This document shows, piece by piece, positions 7,817-16,020 of a stretch of DNA of 37,083 bases (within the stretch, counting starts at the first letter, position 1; every line of letters begins with the position of its first letter). The notes under the pieces are model-generated. The model was not told where the DNA came from, searched no databases, and was given only the letters and a program-made list of their open reading frames with translations. This stretch comes from Pseudolabrys sp. (GTDB lineage: Bacteria; Pseudomonadota; Alphaproteobacteria; Rhizobiales; Xanthobacteraceae): NCBI GenBank assembly GCA_019635575.1, contig JAHBZF010000022.1, positions 1 through 37,083 of the forward strand. The letters run 5' to 3'. The position numbers and the translations under genes are program-made.

Positions 7817-9313
7817 ATGTGGCGTTGCCGGATCATGAGCGTCCTCCTGTGCGCCGGTGCGGTGCTGGCCGCGCCGGGCGTGTTGACGCGCGCGCAGGCC
7901 GATGCCGACGGCGCGATCGGCCGACCCGATCCGGTCGAAGGGGAGCCGCGCATTGCTCCCACCGACCATCCGCCAGCACAGGCGAAACCACGCAAATCCG
8001 TCATTCCGCTGCCGAAACCGGCGCCTGGCGCGCCGGTGAGCGCCGAGGCCAAAGCAGAGAGCAAGCCTGAAGCCAAACCGGAAACCAAGCCGGAAACCAA
8101 GCCGGCGGTCGCCGCGCGACCGGCGCAGCCGGCCACAGCGACAATGACTCCACGCGAGCGTGGCGCCATCGAAGCCGCGCTGATGTTCTCCGGCGATGAC
8201 ACCGGCCCGGTCGATGGCGACGACGCCTGGACCAGTGCGGTGAAAGCATTTCAGCGGCGTATCAATGCCAAGGTCACCGGCACACTGACAGCGGAGGAGC
8301 GCGAGCGGCTCCTCGCCGCCCAGAAATCGCGCGAAAGCGAATACGGCTGGACACTGACCGACGATACCGCCACCGGCGTCCGCCTCGGCGTGCCGCGCAA
8401 GCTGATGCCGATCGAGCAGACAACGCGGGAGGGAACGCGCTTTACCTCACGGCATGGCGACATTCAGGTCGAGACCTTCCGCATCGCCAACGGCCTGACG
8501 CTCGCCGCCCTGTTCGCGATGGAGCGCAGCAAGCCGAGACCACGCCGCGTCGAATCGAGCAGCCTGCGCGAACCGCGCTTCAGTATTTTCGGGATGCAGG
8601 GGCTACGCCGCTTCGCCATGCACGCACAGGCCGGCAACGGCGAGATCCGCGGTTTTACCGTCAGCTACGATCAGGCGCTCGAGGGCATGCTCACGCCGCT
8701 GGCGACGGCGATGGCCAACAGCTTTGCCGCTTTCGCACCGGGCATCGCGCCGCCTGCCGACCGTTCGCAGCGCGTCGTCTATGGCAGCGGTGTGATCGTC
8801 TCGGCGACGGGCGACATCGTCACCGACCGCGCGATCACCGAGGATTGTCAGACCATCACCGTCGCGCATCTCGGTCCGGCGGAGCGCGTGGCGACGCGCG
8901 ACAGTATCGCACTGCTGCGCGTCTACGGCGCACGCAACCTGACACCGGCCGCGACCGGCGCACCAGGATCGAACAGCGACGTGATCGTGCGTGCGATCCC
9001 CGATCCGAAGACGCAGGACGGCAATACCGAGGTGAAGGAAACGCGCGCACGCCTCGCCGCCAGCGGCGCGGCCGTGCGGCTCGATCCGCCGCCCGCGACC
9101 ACGAGCGCCGGTGCCGGCGTGTTCGACACCGAAGGACGCCTGATCGGACTGTTGTCGCCGAAAGGCATGCAGCTCGCCAGCGCCGAAACGGTCGCGCCGC
9201 CGAGCGGATTGACGCCAGCGACGGTGGTTCAGGATTTGCTACCGGGTTCAACAAAATCCGCCACCGCACCGGCCACGGCGAGCATGGTGCGGATCGTCTG
9301 CGTGCGGCCGTAA
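7817..9313 (+). CDS. Exported peptidoglycan-binding protein with degenerate trypsin-like domain
   Basis: A 498-residue protein starting MWRCRIMSVLLCAGAVLAAP (Met7 is an alternative start) with a signal peptide ending near RAQA. A Pro/Lys-rich linker with KPEAKPETKPETKP (83-96) leads to a PG_binding_1-like domain (about 114-168; DDAWTSAVKAFQRRINAKVTG). A middle region (170-310) is not recognised. Residues 320-450 resemble a trypsin-like serine protease (VYGSGVIVSATGDIVTD, DSIALLRVYG, GVFDTEGRLIGLLS). The usual TNHHV histidine position reads TDRAI, and the GxSGxPVF serine position reads SAGAGVF, so both catalytic residues appear to be lost. A binding or scaffold role in the envelope is therefore more likely than proteolysis. 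Confidence 0.72.
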   Translation: MWRCRIMSVLLCAGAVLAAPGVLTRAQADADGAIGRPDPVEGEPRIAPTDHPPAQAKPRKSVIPLPKPAPGAPVSAEAKAESKPEAKPETKPETKPAVAARPAQPATATMTPRERGAIEAALMFSGDDTGPVDGDDAWTSAVKAFQRRINAKVTGTLTAEERERLLAAQKSRESEYGWTLTDDTATGVRLGVPRKLMPIEQTTREGTRFTSRHGDIQVETFRIANGLTLAALFAMERSKPRPRRVESSSLREPRFSIFGMQGLRRFAMHAQAGNGEIRGFTVSYDQALEGMLTPLATAMANSFAAFAPGIAPPADRSQRVVYGSGVIVSATGDIVTDRAITEDCQTITVAHLGPAERVATRDSIALLRVYGARNLTPAATGAPGSNSDVIVRAIPDPKTQDGNTEVKETRARLAASGAAVRLDPPPATTSAGAGVFDTEGRLIGLLSPKGMQLASAETVAPPSGLTPATVVQDLLPGSTKSATAPATASMVRIVCVRP

Positions 9314-9334
9314 TCTGTCGCTTTTCTGTTTCTT

Positions 9335-9383
9335 GAGCGTGATCCCGTCCGAAAATCGCTTCACACTTTTCGGGGTCACGCTC
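9335..9383. repeat. 49-bp palindromic repeat, copy 1 (intergenic)
   Basis: GAGCGTGA (9335-9342) pairs with TCACGCTC (9376-9383), and inside it CCGAAAA pairs with TTTTCGG around TCGCTTCACAC. The element lies between two convergent genes and its last base is the first base of the hydratase stop triplet. It matches 40 of 49 positions with the copy at 34271-34319. Related palindromes (GATCATGCTC with CGGAAAACCGCTTCACAC) are, from memory, abundant in Bradyrhizobium-type genomes. Here it could also act as a bidirectional terminator-like hairpin. Confidence 0.85.
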
Positions 9384-10156
9384 TATTTGTGCGTGAACTT
9401 CGCCGGGCGCTTGGCGATGAAGGCCGCCATGCCCTCCTTTTGATCCTGCGTCGCGAACAGCGAGTGGAACACACGGCGCTCGAACCGCACGCCTTCGGCG
9501 AGCGAGGTCTCGAACGCGGCATTGACCGCTTCCTTCGCCAGCAAGGTCGCCGGGAGGCCCATGGAGGCGATCGTTTCCGCGACTTTCATCGCTTCGTCCA
9601 TCAGTTGCGCCAGCGGCACGACGCGCGTGACGAGGCCGGAACGCTCTGCCTCCTGCGCATCCATCATCCGACCGGTCAGCACCATGTCCATCGCCTTGGC
9701 CTTGCCGACGGCGCGGGTCAGCCGCTGCGTGCCGCCGATGCCGGGAATGACGCCGAGCTTGATCTCCGGCTGACCGAACTTCGCATTGTCGGCGGCGATG
9801 ATCATGTCGCATTGCATCGCCACCTCGCAGCCACCGCCAAGCGCGAAGCCCGCGACCGCGGCGATGATCGGTTTGCGCGCTCGCGCCGCCGCATCCCAGT
9901 TGCCGGCGAAATTGCCGAGCAGCACGTCGGCATAGCTCTTGTCGGCCATCTCCTTGATGTCGGCGCCGGCGGCAAACGCCTTGTCGGAGCCGGTGAGGAT
10001 CATGCAGCCGATGCCCGCATCGACTTCAAAGGCGCCGATGGCACGCGCCAGTTCGGCCTTCAACTCCGAATTGAGCGCATTGAGCGCGCCAGGCCGGTTG
10101 AGGCGGATCACGCCGACGCGGCCTTTAGTCTCGACGAGAAGATGCTGATAGCTCAT
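9383..10156 (-). CDS. Enoyl-CoA hydratase (crotonase family)
   Basis: A 257-residue crotonase that adds water across the 2-enoyl-CoA double bond in fatty acid or amino acid breakdown. The oxyanion-hole and catalytic segments are clear: [27 protein letters not shown] (first catalytic Glu) and [20 protein letters not shown] (second Glu). The C-terminus [12 protein letters not shown] is typical of short-chain EchA1-type enzymes. The length fits the family exactly. It follows mutM on the same strand by 22 bases, so the two are probably co-transcribed although unrelated in function. The 3' end touches a palindromic repeat. Confidence 0.92.
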   Translation of the reverse strand: MSYQHLLVETKGRVGVIRLNRPGALNALNSELKAELARAIGAFEVDAGIGCMILTGSDKAFAAGADIKEMADKSYADVLLGNFAGNWDAAARARKPIIAAVAGFALGGGCEVAMQCDMIIAADNAKFGQPEIKLGVIPGIGGTQRLTRAVGKAKAMDMVLTGRMMDAQEAERSGLVTRVVPLAQLMDEAMKVAETIASMGLPATLLAKEAVNAAFETSLAEGVRFERRVFHSLFATQDQKEGMAAFIAKRPAKFTHK

Positions 10157-10178
10157 GAGAGAGGTCTCCGGGGTTTCG

Positions 10179-11060
10179 TTATTTCTGGCACACCGGGCAA
10201 TAGAACGTCGAGCGGCCGCCCTGGACGATCCGCTTCACCGTGCCGGTGCATCCCCGCGTCGGGCACTTTTCGCCCTCGCGGTCGTAGACGCGAAAATGAT
10301 GCTGGAAGTAACCGAGTTCTCCATCGGTTTGGCGATGGTCGCGCAGCGATGAACCACCGGCCTCGATCGCGGCGTTCAGCACCGCTTTGATCGCCGGCAC
10401 CAGCGCGTCCGCGCGCACGTTCGGCGCGCCCTTGCGGTCGGCGAGCGTCGATGCCTTGCGGCGCGGCGACAGATGCGCACGATGCAGCGCCTCGCAGACA
10501 TAGATGTTGCCGAGTCCGGCGACGACGCGCTGGTCGAGCAGCGCCGCTTTCAGCGAGGTCGATTTGCCGGCGACAGCTTCGGCCAGCATCTCCGCATTGA
10601 ACGCATTGCCGAGCGGCTCCGGCCCCATCGCCCGCATCAGCGGATGCGCGTCGAGGTCGACGCGCGGCGTCAGCTTCATGAAGCCGAAGCGGCGCGGGTC
10701 GTTGAAGGTCACCACCGCGCCGTTCGACATGTGGAAGACGATGTGGTCGTGCGCCGCGAGCTTGCCGCGCGGATGATGGAAATCACCGGGAGTATCCTCA
10801 CCGGACGGCACGGCGATGCGGAACGAGCCGGACATGCCGAGATGCATCATCAGCACTTCGCCCGACGACAAGTCGGCCAGCAGGTATTTGGCGCGGCGGC
10901 CGAGCCCCGCGACGGTCTGGCCCTCCAGCCGCTGCACGAACTGCTCCGGCAGCGGCCAGCGCAGGTCGCCGCGCCGCGCCTCGACCTTGGCGAAGCGCGC
11001 GCCTTCCATCACGGGCGCGAGGCCACGGCGGACCGTCTCGACCTCGGGTAATTCCGGCAT
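10179..11060 (-). CDS. mutM: Formamidopyrimidine-DNA glycosylase (Fpg/MutM)
   Basis: A 293-residue base-excision repair enzyme that removes 8-oxoguanine and formamidopyrimidines and cuts the abasic site. The N-terminus [14 protein letters not shown] carries the catalytic Pro2 and Glu3. [20 protein letters not shown] is the helix-two-turn-helix region, and the C-terminal zinc finger has four cysteines (CPTRGC ... FYCPVC) ending in Gln-Lys. A GGGAGAG ribosome site precedes the start. It is somewhat longer than the 269-residue E. coli enzyme owing to loop insertions common in alphaproteobacteria. It is divergent from ubiE. Confidence 0.96.
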   Translation of the reverse strand: MPELPEVETVRRGLAPVMEGARFAKVEARRGDLRWPLPEQFVQRLEGQTVAGLGRRAKYLLADLSSGEVLMMHLGMSGSFRIAVPSGEDTPGDFHHPRGKLAAHDHIVFHMSNGAVVTFNDPRRFGFMKLTPRVDLDAHPLMRAMGPEPLGNAFNAEMLAEAVAGKSTSLKAALLDQRVVAGLGNIYVCEALHRAHLSPRRKASTLADRKGAPNVRADALVPAIKAVLNAAIEAGGSSLRDHRQTDGELGYFQHHFRVYDREGEKCPTRGCTGTVKRIVQGGRSTFYCPVCQK

Positions 11061-11136
11061 GATTAAGGCTCTCCCGACCGACAGATAGCCTGCCGCGCCG
11101 CGCCGCGCTATGGTCCATCCGACGAGGACCGGTGCA

Positions 11137-11898
11137 ATGCAGACGCGCGACGACCAGACCCATTTCGGCTTTCGAGACGTGCCCCTGAGCGAGAAGCAGG
11201 GGATGGTGGACGAGGTATTCCACTCGGTCGCCGGCCGCTACGATCTGATGAACGACCTGATGTCGGCCGGTCTGCACCGCGCCTGGAAGGATGCGCTGGT
11301 CACCGCCATCAACCCCCCGCGTTCGTCGCAGCCGTTCCATCTGCTCGATGTCGCCGGCGGCACCGGTGACATCTCGCTGCGCGTGGTCAATGCCGGCGGC
11401 AGCGGCACCAAGGCCACCGTGTTCGATATCAATGGCGGCATGCTCGCGGTCGGCCGCGAGCGCATCGCCAAGCTCGGCCGTAACGACACCATCGACTTCA
11501 TCGAGGGCAATGCGGAAGAGCTGCCCTTCCCGGACAAGAGCTTCGACGCCTACTCCATCGCCTTCGGCATCCGCAACGTGCCGCGCATTGATCAGGCGCT
11601 GAAGGAAGCCTATCGCGTGCTGCGGCCGGGCAGCCGCTTCGTCTGTCTCGAATTCTCGATGCCCGATCTGCCGGGGCTCGACCGGCTGTACGACCTTTAT
11701 TCGTTCAACGTCATTCCCGCGCTCGGCGGCGCGGTGACGGGCGACCGCGAGTCCTACCGCTATCTGGTCGAATCGATCCGGCAGTTTCCGAAGCCGCAAC
11801 GCTTCGCCGACATGATCGCGGCCGCCGGTTTCCGCCGCGCATCGTTCACGCGATTGAGCGGCGGCATCGTCTGCATCCATTCGGGCTGGCGGCTGTGA
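11137..11898 (+). CDS. ubiE: Ubiquinone/menaquinone biosynthesis C-methyltransferase UbiE
   Basis: A 253-residue SAM-dependent methyltransferase that methylates the benzoquinol ring during ubiquinone synthesis. The SAM motif [15 protein letters not shown], the post-motif [14 protein letters not shown], and [20 protein letters not shown] with [18 protein letters not shown] are all standard UbiE signatures. I place the start at ATG 11137 because GAGGA (11124-11128) lies at good spacing and the length matches the family; an ATG at 11110 would add nine residues. ubiB follows after 33 bases, so the two ubiquinone genes form an operon. mutM is divergent with a 76-base gap. Confidence 0.95.
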   Translation: MQTRDDQTHFGFRDVPLSEKQGMVDEVFHSVAGRYDLMNDLMSAGLHRAWKDALVTAINPPRSSQPFHLLDVAGGTGDISLRVVNAGGSGTKATVFDINGGMLAVGRERIAKLGRNDTIDFIEGNAEELPFPDKSFDAYSIAFGIRNVPRIDQALKEAYRVLRPGSRFVCLEFSMPDLPGLDRLYDLYSFNVIPALGGAVTGDRESYRYLVESIRQFPKPQRFADMIAAAGFRRASFTRLSGGIVCIHSGWRL

Positions 11899-11931
11899 CG
11901 CATAAGACCGCTCCGGCAACGACACACTGAC

Positions 11932-13506
11932 ATGCTCGGCTCCATCCATCATCTGATCCGGCTCGGCCGCGCCGGCTTCGTGTTCGCGCGCGAGGGCGTG
12001 TTGTCGCTGGTCGATCCGCGTCCGTTGCCAGTACCGGCACGCACCGCGCTCGCTTTGGCGAGGCTGATCGAGCGGCGCGGCGTTAGCGACGGATCGAGCC
12101 GGCTCGCCAATGCACTGACACGACTCGGCCCGACCTATGTGAAGCTCGGACAATTCCTGGCGACACGGCAGGACGTGGTCGGCGCAGCCATCGCCCGCGA
12201 TCTCGAGCGGCTGCAGGACAAGATGCCGCCGTTTCCGCAGGCGGAAGCCGAACGCATCGTCGAGACCGCGCTGGAAGGCCCACTCTCCGCGCATTTTGTA
12301 TCGTTCAGCCCGCCCGTCGCCGCCGCCTCGATCGCACAGGTGCATCGCGCTGAAATCGACACGCCGGAGGGCCGCAAATCCGTCGCGGTGAAAGTGCTGC
12401 GCCCCGGCATCGAGCATCGCTTCAAGGTCGATCTCGACGCCTTCGCCTTTGCCGCCGCGCAGGCGGAAGCGTGGTCGAGCGAGGCGCAGCGGCTGCGCTT
12501 CATCGAAGTCGCGCGCACGCTGGCGCGCTCGGTGGCAATGGAGATGGATTTTCGGCTCGAAGCCGCCGCGCTCTCCGAGATGGCGGAGAACACGCGCGAC
12601 GACGACGGCTTCCGCGTGCCGGCGGTCGACTGGAACCGGACCACGCGCGATGTGCTCACGCTGGAATGGATCGACGGCACCGCACTCAACGATCGTGCCA
12701 CGCTCGCCGAAAAAGGTTTCGACCTGCCCGCCATCGGTCGCGCGGTGATCCAGAACTTCCTGCGCCACGCACTGCGCGACGGTTTCTTCCATGCCGACAT
12801 GCACCCCGGCAATCTGCTGGTCGACGACGACGGCAAGCTGATCGCCGTCGACTTCGGCATCATGGGGCGGCTTGGCCCGAAGGAGCGTTTGTTCCTCGCC
12901 GAGATTCTGTTCGGCTTCATCACCCGTGACTATCACCGCGTCGCGCAGGTGCATTTCGATGCCGGCTATGTGCCGCCGCATCACTCGGTCGACAATTTCG
13001 CGCAGGCGATCCGCGCCATCGGCGAGCCGATCCACAGCCGAACCGCCGAACAGATTTCCATGGCGAAGCTGCTGACGCTGCTGTTCGAGGTAACGGCACT
13101 GTTCGACATGCGCACGCGCCCGGAACTGCTGCTGTTGCAAAAGACCATGGTGGTGGTCGAGGGCGTGGCGCGAACGCTCGATCCGCGCCTCGACATGTGG
13201 AGCACCGCCGATCCCGTGGTGCGCGAATGGATGACGCAACGGCTCGGCCCCTCGGGACGGCTGCAGAACGCCGCCGAAGGCGCCGGCGAGATCGGCCGGT
13301 TCCTCTCCCAGGTGCCTGCGCTGCTGACCCGTGCCGGGCAGATCGCCGACCAGATGGACGAGGCCACCCGCAACGGGCTGGTGCTGGCCCCGGAGACGGT
13401 GACGGCGCTGACCCTTGCCGACCGCCGCGCCCGGCGCTGGCAGACGGTGGCCCTGTGGGTGATTGCAGCCCTGCTCGGCGGTTTGGTGATTCTTGCCTTG
13501 AATTGA
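11932..13506 (+). CDS. ubiB: UbiB atypical kinase of ubiquinone biosynthesis
   Basis: A 524-residue membrane-anchored protein of the UbiB/ABC1/COQ8 family, which supports ubiquinone synthesis through ATPase activity rather than ordinary protein kinase activity. Family hallmarks are visible: the KxGQ motif KLGQ (71-74), the alanine-rich loop AAASIAQVH (130-138) in place of the usual glycine loop, GFFHADMHPGNLLVDDDG and the metal-binding DFGIMG. The C-terminus (about 500-524; VALWVIAALLGGLVILAL) is a membrane anchor. The last three codons overlap the large palindrome that precedes coaBC. Confidence 0.95.
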   Translation: MLGSIHHLIRLGRAGFVFAREGVLSLVDPRPLPVPARTALALARLIERRGVSDGSSRLANALTRLGPTYVKLGQFLATRQDVVGAAIARDLERLQDKMPPFPQAEAERIVETALEGPLSAHFVSFSPPVAAASIAQVHRAEIDTPEGRKSVAVKVLRPGIEHRFKVDLDAFAFAAAQAEAWSSEAQRLRFIEVARTLARSVAMEMDFRLEAAALSEMAENTRDDDGFRVPAVDWNRTTRDVLTLEWIDGTALNDRATLAEKGFDLPAIGRAVIQNFLRHALRDGFFHADMHPGNLLVDDDGKLIAVDFGIMGRLGPKERLFLAEILFGFITRDYHRVAQVHFDAGYVPPHHSVDNFAQAIRAIGEPIHSRTAEQISMAKLLTLLFEVTALFDMRTRPELLLLQKTMVVVEGVARTLDPRLDMWSTADPVVREWMTQRLGPSGRLQNAAEGAGEIGRFLSQVPALLTRAGQIADQMDEATRNGLVLAPETVTALTLADRRARRWQTVALWVIAALLGGLVILALN

Positions 13507-13533
13507 TTGCATTGATTGCAATGCCATCAATTC
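13500..13533. repeat. 34-bp nested palindrome before coaBC, candidate operator
   Basis: The left half is GAATTGAT-T-GCATTG (13500-13514), the centre ATTG (13515-13518), and the right half CAATGC-C-ATCAATTC (13519-13533). The dyad is perfect except for one T/C pair of spacer bases and the four-base centre. It also contains the direct repeat ATTGATTGC twice (13502-13519). It is AT-rich in a GC-rich window, overlaps the ubiB stop, ends 19 bases before the coaBC ATG and has no T run behind it, so an operator is more likely than a terminator. The size is similar to the FitA operator as I recall it (about 36 bp). Confidence 0.6.
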
Positions 13534-13552
13534 CGGCCTAGTTTTGCTGCCC

Positions 13553-14964
13553 ATGGGCAGCCTGACCATCCGCAAGCTCGACGAGGCGATGAAGGCGCGG
13601 CTGCGGCTGCGCGCCGCCCGCAATGGCCGTTCGGTCGAAGAGGAGGCCCGCACCATCCTCCGCGACGCGGCGGCGGACGCCGAGAGTCCTCCGGCGGCTG
13701 ATCCAACCCCGACGGAGGCTCCTTCGGCCGCCGCGGCGGCAGCGAAGCCGGCTCGCGTGCTGCTGGTCATCGGCGGCGGCATTGCCGCCTACAAATCCCT
13801 CGACCTGATCCGCCGCCTGCGCGAGCGCGGCATCGCCGTGCGTTGCGTGCTCACGCGCGCGGGCAGCGAATTCATCACGCCGCTCTCGGTCGGCGCCATC
13901 GCCGGCGAGCGACCCTATACCGACCTGTTCAATCCCGACCACGAATTCGACGTCGGCCATATCCGGCTGGCGCGCGACACCGATCTCGTCATCGTCGCGC
14001 CGGCGACCGCCGACCTGATGGCGAAGATGGCGAACGGACATGCCGACGATCTCGCCACCGCCGTGCTGCTGGCGACCGACAAGCCGATCCTGCTCGCGCC
14101 GGCGATGAATCCGCGCATGTGGGCCAACAAAGCAACGCAGCGCAATGTCACGCGGTTGCAGAACGATGGCGTGACGCTTGTCGGCCCCGGCGAAGGCGAG
14201 ATGGCCGAACGCGGCGAGCGTGGACGTGGACGCATGGCCGAGCCGCTGGAGATCGCCGTACGCGTCACGGCATTGCTCGCGCCGCAAGATAAGCCACTCG
14301 CCGGCTATCGCATGCTGATCACATCCGGCCCGACCCATGAGCCGATCGATCCGGTGCGCTACATCGCCAACCGTTCGTCGGGCAAACAGGGCCATGCGAT
14401 CGCCGCGGCGGCCGCCGCCGCCGGTGCGGAGGTAACGCTGGTCAGTGGACCGGTGACGATCCCCGATCCGAACGGCATCACCGTCGTGCATGTGGAATCC
14501 GCGCGCGAAATGCTCGCCGCCGTGGAGAAAGCGATGCCCGCGGATATTGCGATTTTCGCCGCCGCCGTCGCCGACTGGCGTGTCGCGCGCGACAGCGAGC
14601 AGAAGATCAAGAAGCAGACCGGCGCGGCGACACCGGAACTGTCGCTGACGGAAAACCCCGACATCCTCGCCACTATTTCCAAACTGCCGCCGGCGCGCCG
14701 TCCGCCCCTGGTGATCGGCTTTGCCGCCGAGACCGAGCATGTGGAGCGTCACGCGCGCGAGAAGCTGGCGCGCAAGGGCTGCGACTGGATCGTCGCCAAC
14801 GATGTGTCGCCAGCCACCGGTATCATGGGCGGCGACAGCAACACCGTGCACCTCATCAGCGCCACCGGCATCGAACACTGGCCGCCGCAATCGAAAGACG
14901 CCGTCGCGCAGATGCTGATCGAGCACATCGCGCGGACGATGCTAGAAAAAATGAAAGCGAAATC

Positions 14965-14968
<4 letters not shown>
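13553..14968 (+). CDS. coaBC: CoaBC with N-terminal FitA-like ribbon-helix-helix domain
   Basis: A 471-residue bifunctional enzyme: phosphopantothenate-cysteine ligase plus phosphopantothenoylcysteine decarboxylase, two steps of coenzyme A synthesis. Residues 1-42 ([20 protein letters not shown], then [15 protein letters not shown]) match the ribbon-helix-helix domain of FitA-type antitoxins and are not part of ordinary CoaBC. An Ala/Pro linker (43-66) leads to the flavodoxin-like CoaC domain ([47 protein letters not shown]), then CoaB ([30 protein letters not shown]). ATG 13553 is the first ATG after ubiB. The dut start overlaps its stop (ATGA, 14965-14968). The fusion is continuous in frame, with no sign of a frameshift. 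Confidence 0.88.
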
Positions 14969-15453
<485 letters not shown>

Positions 15454-15467
15454 ACGCGCCGGAACTT

Positions 15468-15486
15468 TTACCAGTAGTCTTACCGG
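15468..15486 (+). promoter_or_regulatory. Direct repeat upstream of the Rrf2 gene
   Basis: TTACCAG (15468-15474) and TTACCGG (15480-15486) recur with a 12-base step, about 50 bases before the rrf2 start. Such spacing would put both on nearly the same helix face and could be an autoregulatory site. The evidence is only the repetition. Confidence 0.2.
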
Positions 15487-15534
15487 GATACCTTTCGCCA
15501 TTCCTCTCCACGCGACAACCCGGTCCGCCTTTCA

Positions 15535-15945
15535 ATGCCACTATTGTCCCGCAAGGGCATCCTGGCCATTGCGGCCGTGATTGACGTAACCCTCCACGGC
15601 AGCGAACGACCTGTCTCCGCCAAGCATCTGGCGGAACGGCATAACCTTCCGCCCCGCCATCTCGAGCCGGTGCTGCAGGCGCTGGTCCGCGACGGCGTGC
15701 TCAAGGGCATCCGTGGTCCCCATGGCGGCTACGCGCTGGCCCGCGACAGCCGCGCTATTACCGCCGACGATATCCTGCGCGCCGCCGGCAAGGCCGAGGA
15801 CCACGACAACCCACCGCTCGCGGAATCGTCTCTCGTGAACGACGTGGTGCTTCCCGCGCTGATCCGCGCCGAAGAGGCGTTCTCCACGGCGCTGAGCGGT
15901 ATCAGCGTCGCCGATCTCGCCGCGCGGGCGAAGCGGCTGGCCTGA
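15535..15945 (+). CDS. Rrf2-family transcriptional regulator without iron-sulfur cysteines
   Basis: A 136-residue Rrf2-type regulator: the winged helix (about residues 5-72; LSRKGILAIAAVIDVTLHG, VSAKHLAERHNLPPRHLEPV, LKGIRGPHGGYALAR) is well conserved. Unlike IscR, NsrR or RirA, the protein contains no cysteine at all, so it cannot hold a cysteine-ligated Fe-S cluster; it is closer to the CymR-like or unassigned branch that senses protein partners or small ligands. The downstream part (75-136) is a helical dimerisation region. It lies 76 bases before divL on the same strand. Targets are unknown. Confidence 0.85.
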   Translation: MPLLSRKGILAIAAVIDVTLHGSERPVSAKHLAERHNLPPRHLEPVLQALVRDGVLKGIRGPHGGYALARDSRAITADDILRAAGKAEDHDNPPLAESSLVNDVVLPALIRAEEAFSTALSGISVADLAARAKRLA

Positions 15946-16020
15946 TCGCGGCGGCGATCGCACGCGAAAACTACTGTTCACGATCTGGACTCTTACGAGC
16001 GGATTCTCGTTGAGGGTATT

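Noticed and set aside
8051-8104. Short KPE-type repeats, considered as a tandem DNA repeat or array
   Set aside because: They are a Pro/Lys/Glu-rich linker inside the coding sequence, as common in envelope proteins, not a separate repeat element.
13502-13519. Tandem ATTGATTGC as an attachment site or microsatellite
   Set aside because: It is explained by the larger dyad at 13500-13533, and no integrase or mobile gene is close.
10798-13782. A 994-codon open frame on the minus strand across mutM, ubiE and ubiB
   Set aside because: It is antisense to well-supported genes, has low-complexity His/Arg/Gln-rich sequence and no recognisable domain; long shadow frames are expected at this GC content.
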